Notes: generated from the letters alone by a model not told the origin. A stretch of DNA of 64,000 bases from Winogradskyella sp. (GCF_013213835.1 NZ_JABSSU010000003.1:149137-213136); one strand, 5' to 3'. Counted from the first letter of the stretch, positions 25,545 to 33,874 are shown. A program made the numbers and translations.

Positions 25545-26780
25545 CTAGATATTGTTACGAATTGTCTCTATCACCCAATCTTGAAATGATTCGTCCCAAG
25601 TATCATAGTTTTTATAAAACTGTTCCTTATCATACCAATACAAAAACAAAACATCCTTTGGTGAAATATTTACTAATAACTTATGAATTAAATCGCGATG
25701 CTCTGTAGATAATGATGAATGAGGCTGATGCAATGCAAAATACACAGACTCATCTACCAAATCTTCAATTTTATGGGAGTTACTTCTCTCTAACTTATCA
25801 AGATACAGCTCTACTCCCATGACTTGCTTTCTGGCCTCAATATCTATTTTATTTAAATAACTCCTAAACAAAGATTTACTCTCTAAAATATCACGAACTG
25901 GATGTGTCGGTTTTTCTAGTTTTTGATATAATTCAAACTTTCTAACGCGTTCATAAATTGGTGTAGTCACCATGTACTCTAAATTGCATTCTATAATGAT
26001 ATGGCTCTTAAGTTTATCTATTAATTCTGGTTGAGAAATATGATAAATCAACACATCGTGTAAAGTATCTTTTATGGCTTCTTTATAAAAATCCATACTT
26101 TCAAAAACCACAATTGGTTTTATAAAATCTCTAAGCACATAAACACCATCAAAAGCGCGTGTATAAAACGAACTTGTATTAAAATGTAATGGATGAAGAT
26201 TTAAATCTCTTTCTCGTAAGTCACCATATTTCTTTGCAGATTCTAATAATTCTTGGTGTATATCTTCATCGATGAAGTTATTGCCTGTTCTAAACTTATC
26301 TACTAAACGAAGTTGCTCTTTTTGTTTTTCTTCAAGTTTATCAATAAGTCGAAAAGAAATACTTACATCCTCATACTTCAAAATATCTAAAGGTTCATAA
26401 AACACATCAATATCTTGGTCAAAATCTATGCATATTGCAGAATCTCTGGTAATATCTTCAATCTTTTTACCATGCGTTTTAAAAATATGTTGCAACATTT
26501 CTCTATCAAACGAATGAAATGGCAAATACACTGGTTTTGCTTTTTGTAATGGGGAAATAATGATTCCATGAGGATTTGCATCACCATGGTTAAGATATTG
26601 CATATCATTTTTCTCCTCTGCAACTTCTGGACTCCAACCCATACCATCAATAGAAAATGATGTGAGTTTTGTTTCTTGAAACCCAAGAGTTTTGAGGCAT
26701 TTATTATAGCGCTGAACCAGTTTCCCACTTACCGGTATAAGTTCACTTCTGTATAGATTTGCTTGTTTTAGTTTGTTCAT
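25545..26780 (-). CDS. Unknown 411-residue soluble protein of the AAA+ cluster
   Basis: No signal peptide or transmembrane helix is visible, so it is probably cytosolic. The N-terminal half is mixed (SELIPVSGKLVQRYNKCLK; KPVYLPFHSFDREMLQHIF), and a helical C-terminal half follows (VMGVELYLDKLERSNSHKIE; RDLIHKLLVNISPKDVLFLY). It ends with an aromatic/acidic WDESFQDWVIETIRNNI. I do not recognise the family or any catalytic motif. The gene is 41 bases upstream of the next membrane-protein gene and clearly part of the transcript. Confidence 0.6.
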   Translation of the reverse strand: MNKLKQANLYRSELIPVSGKLVQRYNKCLKTLGFQETKLTSFSIDGMGWSPEVAEEKNDMQYLNHGDANPHGIIISPLQKAKPVYLPFHSFDREMLQHIFKTHGKKIEDITRDSAICIDFDQDIDVFYEPLDILKYEDVSISFRLIDKLEEKQKEQLRLVDKFRTGNNFIDEDIHQELLESAKKYGDLRERDLNLHPLHFNTSSFYTRAFDGVYVLRDFIKPIVVFESMDFYKEAIKDTLHDVLIYHISQPELIDKLKSHIIIECNLEYMVTTPIYERVRKFELYQKLEKPTHPVRDILESKSLFRSYLNKIDIEARKQVMGVELYLDKLERSNSHKIEDLVDESVYFALHQPHSSLSTEHRDLIHKLLVNISPKDVLFLYWYDKEQFYKNYDTWDESFQDWVIETIRNNI

Positions 26781-26781
26781 T

Positions 26782-26843
26782 GCATTGCCGCGAAAGCGGT
26801 AATCTTTTTGTAATATTTAGATTCCTGCCTGCGCAGGAATGAC
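26782..26843. repeat. Two extragenic palindromes of different families
   Basis: ATTGCCGCGAAAGCGGTAAT (about 26784-26803) is a second type of palindrome. ATTCCTGCCTGCGCAGGAAT with flanking GAC (26820-26843) is another copy of the GTCATTCCTG element. Both lie in the 82-base gap between two cluster genes. Confidence 0.75.
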
Positions 26844-26862
26844 AATTAGTTGAATAATTTAT

Positions 26863-27513
26863 TTATATCAAAGCGTTTACTTGTTGGTCATATTTCAATA
26901 ATTCTGGTTCTACCTCAATAATATCCCAATAAGAAATTGGTTCTATATCATGATTTTTCAAGCATTTAATTACCATTGTAATATTTGACATTATCTTATT
27001 GAATTTCAGAGGTATAAATAATGTAAAATCATTTTCAATTATCGCACAATTTCTACTAAATTTTGTCCTTTTGGGCTTGACTTGATTGAGCTTTTTGAAT
27101 ATGTATTCTGGAATAAACTGATTCTGCATTTTAGGATTAAAATAGATATTAATGTGAATCCATTGTCTTTGTCCTAAACTATCTTTTTCAGGTTTAATTA
27201 TAATCAAGTAATTATCTATATATCCTAATAATCGATTTGACCTTTCATAAAAACCAATGTCATGAAAACGTTTAAGCTCTTTTTTGTTTAATACTTTTTT
27301 ACTGTATCTATCTTTCCATTTTCCGCCAAACTTATAAAGGATTGTTCCAAAAGTAAATGTAATTCCAACATTCAAAGCTATAAATGCAATGACCATCATT
27401 TGGATATCTTCAATACCTGAATTACTAAAGTAAGCAGAAAGAAACATACCTGCACTCATTGTAAAAACAAATACAAAAACAGGTACATAATATTTAATAA
27501 TTACATTTTGCAT
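26863..27513 (-). CDS. Two-helix membrane protein, unknown
   Basis: A 216-residue protein with two N-terminal transmembrane helices (VPVFVFVFTMSAGMFLSAYF, about 11-30; MMVIAFIALNVGITFTFGTI, about 39-58). A basic cytosolic domain follows (KWKDRYSKKVLNKKELKRF) with strand-like segments (IDNYLIIIKPEKDS; QWIHINIYFNP). The domain resembles no family I can name. It lies between the Nudix gene and the 411-residue gene in the AAA+ cluster. Confidence 0.55.
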   Translation of the reverse strand: MQNVIIKYYVPVFVFVFTMSAGMFLSAYFSNSGIEDIQMMVIAFIALNVGITFTFGTILYKFGGKWKDRYSKKVLNKKELKRFHDIGFYERSNRLLGYIDNYLIIIKPEKDSLGQRQWIHINIYFNPKMQNQFIPEYIFKKLNQVKPKRTKFSRNCAIIENDFTLFIPLKFNKIMSNITMVIKCLKNHDIEPISYWDIIEVEPELLKYDQQVNALI

Positions 27514-27520
27514 GTTTCAA

Positions 27521-27543
27521 ATTACTGCCTTAGCAGGAATGAC
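27521..27543. repeat. Extragenic palindrome, degenerate GTCATTCCTG copy
   Basis: ATTACTGCC TTA GCAGGAATGAC is another copy, with one mismatch in the stem, filling most of the 32-base gap between the Nudix gene and the next gene. Confidence 0.7.
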
Positions 27544-27545
27544 AA

Positions 27546-28127
27546 TTAGTCTAACAATTTATTTATTTCCGCATATTGCAATAACATAATTGTTTTTGCA
27601 TCGCGAATGTGTTCTGTTTTAACCATTTCAATGGCCTCAACAAAAGAAAGCTCTAATATCTCGATTTCTTCGTCTTCTGTATCTAAGCCGCCACCACCAT
27701 TAACCTTCATTGTATCATCGTACTCTGCAATAAATAAATACATCTTTTCAGTTAATGCACCAGGTGAGGTATATGCCGTAAGCACTTGCTTTGCTTCTTT
27801 TATCTTGTAACCTACTTCTTCTTCCGTTTCACGGATAATGGTTTCTAAAGGATGATCATTATTATCAATGGCACCTGCACAAGCTTCTATTGACATGCCT
27901 TCATCTGGGTTATTTTCAAAAATAGGCATACGAAACTGTCTCGTTAAAATTACAGTACCTCTTTCTTTGTTATACAGCAAGATTGCAGCCCCATTTCCTC
28001 TATTATAGGTTTCACGAGATAAGCGTTTCCAGTTTCCGTTTTTAAACTTATAATCGTAATCTATTCGGTCTAGAGTTGCCCATGCTTTTGATAAGCTAAT
28101 ATGTTCTATGTTTTTCAGTTTATCCAT
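27546..28127 (-). CDS. Nudix hydrolase, NudK/ADP-ribose pyrophosphatase-like
   Basis: A 193-residue hydrolase of nucleoside diphosphates linked to another group, likely a nucleotide sugar. The Nudix box spans residues 85-107; it starts with Gly, has Asp where the consensus has Glu at position 7, and ends RETEEEVGY with all metal-binding Glu present. NudK-like features are the N-terminal YNRGNGAAILLYN and LTRQFRMPIFEN. The start overlaps the 97-residue gene by 13 bases. It is the only gene with a clear enzyme assignment in this cluster apart from the ATPase, so it may supply or remove a nucleotide-derived signal there (inference). Confidence 0.88.
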   Translation of the reverse strand: MDKLKNIEHISLSKAWATLDRIDYDYKFKNGNWKRLSRETYNRGNGAAILLYNKERGTVILTRQFRMPIFENNPDEGMSIEACAGAIDNNDHPLETIIRETEEEVGYKIKEAKQVLTAYTSPGALTEKMYLFIAEYDDTMKVNGGGGLDTEDEEIEILELSFVEAIEMVKTEHIRDAKTIMLLQYAEINKLLD

Positions 28128-28408
28128 TTAATGATGAAAAATATTACAAAAAAAGCAATTAGAAAACCCAAAACATAAATGAACCTTTCCTTTCTTCTTC
28201 GCAAGGCGGCTTCACTTCTGATCTTCTCTTTTACTTTATTCAATTGTTCTGTAGAAACCTCTTTAAAACTTAATTTAGAACTATGTTTTGAAGCAGAACG
28301 GATTGATTCTCTATTGTCCTTAAATTTCTTTCTATTTGATGGACGCATAGATCGGTTCTGTTTCATCCGATTAACCATATCCAGAACATGACCTGCTCCT
28401 AATCCCAT
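28115..28408 (-). CDS. Small tail-anchored membrane protein
   Basis: A 97-residue protein: basic N-terminal part (MGLGAGHVLDMVNRMKQNR; then SNRKKFKDNRES), an amphipathic middle (TEQLNKVKEKIRSEAALRRR) and one C-terminal helix (FIYVLGFLIAFFVIFFII) followed by KWIN. It begins 6 bases after the AAA+ stop and overlaps the Nudix gene, so it is tightly coupled to both. The basic cytosolic part could contact the ATPase. The N-terminus resembles the protein at 18035. Function unknown. Confidence 0.65.
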   Translation of the reverse strand: MGLGAGHVLDMVNRMKQNRSMRPSNRKKFKDNRESIRSASKHSSKLSFKEVSTEQLNKVKEKIRSEAALRRRKERFIYVLGFLIAFFVIFFIIKWIN

Positions 28409-28414
28409 AAAATT

Positions 28415-30376
28415 CTATTCTTGCTTATTGAATCGTTCTCTCGCCTCAGTTTCTATATTTAATTGACTGATTCTAGCATCTACTTTACGTTTGAAATCAG
28501 TGTCTGCAATGGTCGCTACATTGTCTAGATAACGTACAACTTCTTGTCTTCTAATATCACTAAAATCAAGACCTTTCATGTTTGAACGCATCAGTTCTTG
28601 TAGCATTCCGAACTTAGTTTCGTAATCTTGTTTGAAATAAATTTCAGGATTTTCGAACCAATCAGATTCTAAATCAAAATCTGTGAGTCTTAGAGATACT
28701 GCTTTTTGAATATTCCTTACATCTCGTGACGAAAAGAATGGAAATACCTTTTGAATTTCAGTATACAAGTGTGCGTAAAACATATGGTCGTCATCATCAT
28801 GTTTCTTAGACACTTTTTCAAATACTTCATAAACACGTTCTTCTGTAGGCTTATCAATTTTATCTAATATTTCACCCAAATTCTTAGCAACACGCTGCGC
28901 ATCTAGATACTTGTAGTTTTCAGGATGATCCATATCTATAAAATTAGGCATGGTATCTTCAATGTTTTTCCACCAGAGATAATCTTGGTCTATGAAATCT
29001 TTTTCATTTCTAGCTCCATCAATTTTAAATCGACCTTGTACACGCGAAATCACAGCTTTATCAAGCATTTCTGGAAGATTAGTAAATAAACCAATAGAAC
29101 TATTTCCGTAGTTTACAGCATAAGCACCTTCTGTATATCTTAAAAAGACACCAATCACTTCTTTTACACCAGCAGAAACACCTTGTGTAGTTCGTTCTTG
29201 CAAATTATTTTCGGCATCATCAATCGGTGCAAAGATTAATCGTGTTGGGTCTTGTAATGGTTTCATCCATTCTACCATTTTCTCAGCAGAACCACCTTGA
29301 AATGTACTTATCAAAGTATCTGGCATTGGATGAAACAAAAATGGAATTTCTAGGTTTTCACTATATTCTTTAAGTCGTGTTGCAATAGCCGCAATCAACA
29401 TACTTTTTCCTGTTCCTGGTATTCCGTATCCCATAAACACAGGCATAAAACCACCTAATTCTTGAAACGGGTTTTTCTTAGCGTCAAAATCGTAGCTCAT
29501 TAAACGCTCTGTCAATCGCCTTGCAAAATGCTTAGCATCTTTGTTACCTACAATTTGTTCAAACTGAATTTTATTGAACTCTACACTGACAGCAGTGCCA
29601 GAAAATACGTTATTCCAGCCATCAACAGCAAAATCTGAATTATCTAGCTTATAGGTTCTATCTTCAATAGTATCTGTGTATTCTAAACTACTTTTACGAA
29701 GTTGTATTTCATCAATTAAAGCTTCAAAATAAACTGCTGTAAAATCAATGACATCTTTATCTGATTTTATAATATCCGGATGACCTAAATACTTATCATA
29801 ATAGAACAATTGACACGAAATCCCTTTTAATGGCGACATAAATGATACCTCAGGAATACCGGCGAATTTCTGCTTCATTACTGATAAATCGTCGGAAGCA
29901 TATGGCTTTAAATCGTGTAAAATTTTATATGCAGTCGCAAACAACATAAATGCAGTAGCGGTTTGCATCTTACTTTCATACTCGCGCTTCCCTTTACTAT
30001 CTAATGCTGACCTATTTTCGTGTAAAGTGGATAAACCTGATGCATCGTAATAACTATCCTTTATCCAAATTCCCATTGTAATACCTTCTTGTACCGCATA
30101 CAATGAATGGTTTAAGTGTATAGGAATTGCAACAGATTCTGGCAACAATCTTTTCTTTAAACCCAAAACTGTTTTTGAAACAGATGTTACAGATACATTA
30201 CTGCCATTATTTGCACGCGACAAATACAATAATATAGATTCATCCTTTCCATTATCATCTCTATTTTTGGCTCGTTGACTCTGCTCCCATTGTATAGATT
30301 TTAAATAGGATGTTGCTTCATCACGAAGCATATCGAGTTCATTTTGTTTTATAGGAAAGGTCGAACTGTGTTGCAT
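28415..30376 (-). CDS. AAA+ ATPase with unknown N-terminal domain
   Basis: A 653-residue ATPase. The first 300 residues are a domain I do not recognise. The AAA core has Walker A GYGIPGTGKSM (about residues 313-323), Walker B LIFAPIDDAENN (about 377-388) and a sensor-1/Arg-finger region TNLPEMLDKAVISRVQGRF (about 431-449) close to the classic AAA clade pattern. A helical C-terminal part (about 470-653) ends FKRKVDARISQL. No membrane helix, protease motif or DNA-binding motif is visible. It is probably a hexameric remodelling machine acting on a neighbouring cluster protein. Confidence 0.85.
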   Translation of the reverse strand: MQHSSTFPIKQNELDMLRDEATSYLKSIQWEQSQRAKNRDDNGKDESILLYLSRANNGSNVSVTSVSKTVLGLKKRLLPESVAIPIHLNHSLYAVQEGITMGIWIKDSYYDASGLSTLHENRSALDSKGKREYESKMQTATAFMLFATAYKILHDLKPYASDDLSVMKQKFAGIPEVSFMSPLKGISCQLFYYDKYLGHPDIIKSDKDVIDFTAVYFEALIDEIQLRKSSLEYTDTIEDRTYKLDNSDFAVDGWNNVFSGTAVSVEFNKIQFEQIVGNKDAKHFARRLTERLMSYDFDAKKNPFQELGGFMPVFMGYGIPGTGKSMLIAAIATRLKEYSENLEIPFLFHPMPDTLISTFQGGSAEKMVEWMKPLQDPTRLIFAPIDDAENNLQERTTQGVSAGVKEVIGVFLRYTEGAYAVNYGNSSIGLFTNLPEMLDKAVISRVQGRFKIDGARNEKDFIDQDYLWWKNIEDTMPNFIDMDHPENYKYLDAQRVAKNLGEILDKIDKPTEERVYEVFEKVSKKHDDDDHMFYAHLYTEIQKVFPFFSSRDVRNIQKAVSLRLTDFDLESDWFENPEIYFKQDYETKFGMLQELMRSNMKGLDFSDIRRQEVVRYLDNVATIADTDFKRKVDARISQLNIETEARERFNKQE

Positions 30377-30382
30377 TCTTTT

Positions 30383-30409
30383 AAGTTATAAGTAAAAAGT
30401 TATAAGTAA
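30383..30409. repeat. 13-bp direct repeat in the AAA+ gene leader
   Basis: AAGTTATAAGTAA occurs twice, one base apart (30383-30395 and 30397-30409), just ahead of the AAA+ start. Together with further AGTAATAAGT it looks like a short tandem expansion. Confidence 0.75.
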
Positions 30410-30462
30410 TAAGTCTGATGTTTACTCTCAGTCTCAATACACTTAACTCGTTATTTTTCTAT

Positions 30463-31020
30463 TTAATCCCAATAATCAAATATCTCGGTGATATCTAATC
30501 CATTACCATTATCAAGATAAATATTATCCCAATATAAATTCTGATTAGTTTTTATAAATACTCTGTAATATCCTGTTTCTAAACTTTCAAGATTAAAAAC
30601 TAACTCGTTATTATCTAAATCATTAAATGATTCTGTAGCAATATCCGAGATTTCATCTATAGTATAGGTGATACCTGTTAGTATGTCATCAAAATCTACA
30701 TTTTGAAACTGTTCTTTATCCACTCTTCCAGGAACTATCCACACATCTGAAATAACATCATTTGTCATCATTAGTTTCACAGATAAATAACCAGTTGATG
30801 GGTTTGGAAATGCAATTATTGATGTAGAAGCTATATTTAATGGCATTCTAACATTAGGGTTTCCTAATAGATAATAGCCTGATATATCATCTTGCTTTGC
30901 ATTAATTCCTGTAAGTAAATCTATTGATGTAGCATCATTAGTATTATCATCCTCAGAGTCATTGCTTGAACACGAAAATAATAGCACAAAAACAAAAAGT
31001 AATTTGTATATCTTTTTCAT
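30463..31020 (-). CDS. Lipoprotein, unknown
   Basis: A 185-residue lipoprotein. The signal peptide MKKIYKLLFVFVLLFSC gives the lipid Cys at residue 17, followed by acidic/Ser residues (SSNDSEDDNTND), a common surface-export type of tail in Bacteroidota. The mature part is beta-rich (MPLNIASTSIIAFPNPSTGY; LSVKLMMTNDVISDVWIV; LETGYYRVFIKTNQNLYW). It begins 5 bases after the 347-residue gene, so it is in the same transcript, placing one partner of this cluster in the outer envelope. It might be a recent addition to the cluster, since the gap after it (86 bases) holds repeats. Confidence 0.65.
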   Translation of the reverse strand: MKKIYKLLFVFVLLFSCSSNDSEDDNTNDATSIDLLTGINAKQDDISGYYLLGNPNVRMPLNIASTSIIAFPNPSTGYLSVKLMMTNDVISDVWIVPGRVDKEQFQNVDFDDILTGITYTIDEISDIATESFNDLDNNELVFNLESLETGYYRVFIKTNQNLYWDNIYLDNGNGLDITEIFDYWD

Positions 31021-31025
31021 GTTAA

Positions 31026-32069
31026 TTATTTATCAATTTTTAAATCAGAGACCTGAACTGGTGGCAAAGCCAGTTTATTCATAACATCTGGAGTTTTATT
31101 GTGCAATAATTGAATGATTCTATGTGGTGCAAACACATAGCGTTGCCTAAAGGTTCTTGCCCATTTTTGATAGGTTTGTTTACTAAAAAAACCACCTTCT
31201 TTAAACTCACTTTGTGATGCTAATTCATCAATTTTAAGTGATACGGCAAAAGATTCTAACGGAATGTTTTTCTTTGAAATCCCATCTAAAATAGCATGTG
31301 TAATTTCATTTTCATCCTTTGCAAATACATTATGTATTGGTCCTAAATCTATTCGTTTGATTAACTTCGGAAACACTTTTGGTAATCTTTTGTCAATGGC
31401 ATAAGCCATTGTATCTAAAGCCATTTCTCTATCTGACGTATTCTTTAGGACTTTATATATCTCATCTTTATAACCATTTACATCTCTTCCATCATAATTA
31501 AAATACATATAGCAAATAAATGGTCTATTATGAGTGACATCATAAAAACTCCAACTCACTAAATAATCAGTGTCTTGATTTGATAATTCTTGTATTTTTC
31601 CTTGAACAAAACGATTGAATATGTATTCCTTTTTTGCAGATGAATAATACACAATAGACGATGCTTGAAAAAGATTACGTTTAGAAATTGGTTGCTTTTT
31701 ACGCATTAATGTATCTAAGAAATCGTCTTTAAGTGTTTCAATATCAGTCAACTTATTTAAAAACTCTTCTCGTAATTCTAAATCATTAAAAAGATATCTG
31801 AATTCAAGATAATTTGGAAAACCAGAATCCGTTAGGTCCACTTTCATATTTTCCTCTTCATCATACATGTATTTTACACGCATTGCCTCAATAGAATACA
31901 ATAACAAATCTGTATACTGTTTAAAAAGTCTTATTTCGTTTTCGTTAAGTATTCTGTGTTCTTGTGTAGAAACAATGATTTCTTTTAACGCAAAATCAAT
32001 CATCTTGTGATAAAACACATATTGTTCTTTAGAATCTAATACTGCGGAATCTAACGGTGTTGCAATCAT
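31026..32069 (-). CDS. Unknown 347-residue soluble protein of the AAA+ cluster
   Basis: No signal peptide or membrane helix. The N-terminal 130 residues are mostly helical and charged (KEIIVSTQEHRILNENEIR; DIETLKDDFLDTLMRKKQP). A mixed middle follows (YLVSWSFYDVTHNRPFICYM; YFNYDGRDVNGYKDEIYKVL), and a basic C-terminus (QKWARTFRQRYVFAPHRIIQ). I recognise no family. It lies between the coiled-coil gene and the lipoprotein gene. It may be an adaptor; this is inference from position only. Confidence 0.6.
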   Translation of the reverse strand: MIATPLDSAVLDSKEQYVFYHKMIDFALKEIIVSTQEHRILNENEIRLFKQYTDLLLYSIEAMRVKYMYDEEENMKVDLTDSGFPNYLEFRYLFNDLELREEFLNKLTDIETLKDDFLDTLMRKKQPISKRNLFQASSIVYYSSAKKEYIFNRFVQGKIQELSNQDTDYLVSWSFYDVTHNRPFICYMYFNYDGRDVNGYKDEIYKVLKNTSDREMALDTMAYAIDKRLPKVFPKLIKRIDLGPIHNVFAKDENEITHAILDGISKKNIPLESFAVSLKIDELASQSEFKEGGFFSKQTYQKWARTFRQRYVFAPHRIIQLLHNKTPDVMNKLALPPVQVSDLKIDK

Positions 32070-32092
32070 GTTCTTAGTATTCAGTTTGCAGT

Positions 32093-32126
32093 AGCAGAAA
32101 TCAGTATATAGTTACTGATTTCTGCT
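32093..32126 (-). other. Long perfect hairpin between the first two cluster genes
   Basis: A 14-bp perfect stem (AGCAGAAATCAGTA / TACTGATTTCTGCT) with a 6-base loop lies in the 69-base gap after the coiled-coil gene. No T-run follows on the minus strand, so it is a better candidate for mRNA processing, stability or partial attenuation than for a full terminator. Confidence 0.65.
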
Positions 32127-32138
32127 AACTGATTACTT

Positions 32139-33476
32139 TTATCCTAACAAATCGTCTGTTTCTTCTGGCTTTGTCTCACCTTCAGGCTCGCCACCATCAG
32201 CAGGTGCGTTAGGATCAGCTTCATAATATTCATTGAAGATATCCTTCATGTCAATACCGTATCTATCAGCAAAATTCTTCTGAAGTTCGGCATCTTTAGT
32301 TCTAATATCCTTTAGAGCTTCAGCATAACTTCCGTAGATACCTTGCATCACTTTTTCATGTACTGGGATGTTATCCATCATATCTTGACGTGCTTTAGCA
32401 CTTGCCGTATGCATTGCAGCTAATGTCTCACCAATATGCTCATCTGTTTTAACACCTAAATGTTCTAAGATAGCTGCAAACTCTTGGTCTGTTCTCGCTT
32501 TTAAAGCAACTACATAACCGTCATAATACTTTAAACGCTCATCAGTATCTGACTTTAATTTTGCTCTGTGTGTTTGTAAATTACTACGTAAAGACGTTAA
32601 TACTTTAATAGTCAAGTTATGCTTGTGTACGAAGCTGTCTTTTGAAGCCGCTAAAGTTGTGTAAGCATTCTTTAAACCTTCTAATTCCTCTACCTTTTGC
32701 TCTAGTTGCGTTACACGTTCTAAAGCTTCTGAATACTCTGGTGATTGTTTGTCTGCAACTTCTTCTAAAGCCTGACGTGCTTGTTTTAATAAAGCGTATT
32801 GTTCCTCTAGTTGCGCTACTACTTGTTCTTTTTTCTCTAAAGCTTTTGTATGATTATTACTTGCTTCTACTATAGCCGTTTTGAGGCTTTCTTCAACTTC
32901 TTTGATTTCAAGTTCACGATCTTTTAGTCGTTTTATTGCTGCTTGACTTTTAAAAGACAACTCATTTAATAATGTCTGAACATCGGCAGTCTCAATACGT
33001 TCTTGAAACATTGCTTTGGCTTTATTATCAGCTCCATCACGTTGTTTTTGAGCAGCTGTCAATTCATCTTCTGCCTTTTTAATTTTACTTTTTCTTCCCC
33101 AAAGGTTATTCCACCATGTGTCTGGTTTATTTTTTGCGTCTTCTAATTCTATTTGCGCCCGTTGAAGACGTTTTACAGCATCATCAATGATTTTTTGCTC
33201 AGCTGCATTTAGTGCTGAAAAACCTTCGAACATAATACCAACTTCATCTTGGTAATCTGTAAGGTCTTTAATAGCATCTAGAAGTGTAGATCTATCCTTC
33301 TCAGCCATATCTACGACATTGTCTAATGTTGCATTTAATATTTTCTGACGACTTTCTGGATCATCTTCTTGGGCCAACTTAGACTTCATTTGGTCTATGG
33401 CTTTTCCCCAGTTAACGTCTACTTTTTCTGTTTTTTCGCTTGAATTGGTTTCTAATAAATCAAAATCATCAGACAT
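32139..33476 (-). CDS. Large coiled-coil protein, first gene of the AAA+ cluster
   Basis: A 445-residue acidic soluble protein, almost wholly helical. Heptad regions cover about 85-145 and 150-300 (e.g. RLQRAQIELEDAKNKPD; EVEESLKTAIVEASNN; ALEKKEQVVAQLEEQYALLK). A tryptophan-rich basic insert (TWWNNLWGRKSKIKK, about 119-133) could touch membrane. The C-terminus is acidic (GEPEGETKPEETDDLLG). Such proteins are sometimes named 'microtubule-binding', which has no meaning here. As promoter-proximal gene it may be the most abundant product and a likely AAA+ substrate or filament (inference). Confidence 0.7.
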   Translation of the reverse strand: MSDDFDLLETNSSEKTEKVDVNWGKAIDQMKSKLAQEDDPESRQKILNATLDNVVDMAEKDRSTLLDAIKDLTDYQDEVGIMFEGFSALNAAEQKIIDDAVKRLQRAQIELEDAKNKPDTWWNNLWGRKSKIKKAEDELTAAQKQRDGADNKAKAMFQERIETADVQTLLNELSFKSQAAIKRLKDRELEIKEVEESLKTAIVEASNNHTKALEKKEQVVAQLEEQYALLKQARQALEEVADKQSPEYSEALERVTQLEQKVEELEGLKNAYTTLAASKDSFVHKHNLTIKVLTSLRSNLQTHRAKLKSDTDERLKYYDGYVVALKARTDQEFAAILEHLGVKTDEHIGETLAAMHTASAKARQDMMDNIPVHEKVMQGIYGSYAEALKDIRTKDAELQKNFADRYGIDMKDIFNEYYEADPNAPADGGEPEGETKPEETDDLLG

Positions 33477-33874
33477 ATGTTACAAAATAATTTAGTTGAA
33501 CAAATTTTAGAATAAGCAATTTCGGTAATTTTTTAAGACTAAAAAAACTTTATATGCTCAAATATATGTAGTTAAGGCATGGAAAATGTTACAAAATATA
33601 ATGAGGTTATTGATTTGAATATTTGTAATATAATTAGCCAAAAAGTTGTCATATGTTAATAAAAATGACAAAAAGTTAATTTTTTATTCAAGTTATTAAC
33701 AAGGTCTGAAAAGTGAATTTGACCCGAAAAACCCTGTGTTTCAACGGATTTAACATGCGTTTTATCGATGTTATTAAGATTCTAATGCACTAAACGTTTT
33801 ATAATTAGACTTTTAGGTTGGAATATTTTTTATATCTTAGCATTATATATCCCAAATCTAATTTAATCATATCT
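33477..33874. other. Divergent intergenic region
   Basis: About 400 bases between the AAA+ cluster and two small genes. It must hold both promoters. I see one 7-bp inverted repeat (TTGTCAT at 33646, ATGACAA at 33665) but no clear TTTG/TAnnTTTG pair, small gene or RNA. Confidence 0.5.

Noticed and set aside
22452..33476. Phage defence island
   Set aside because: No known effector, nuclease or sensor domain, no mobile element or tRNA at the edges, and composition and style are like the neighbouring core genes. The cluster is better viewed as an uncharacterised cellular system.
33477..33874. Small RNA or riboswitch in the longest intergenic gap
   Set aside because: No stable extended hairpins or terminator were seen, only a 7-bp inverted repeat.
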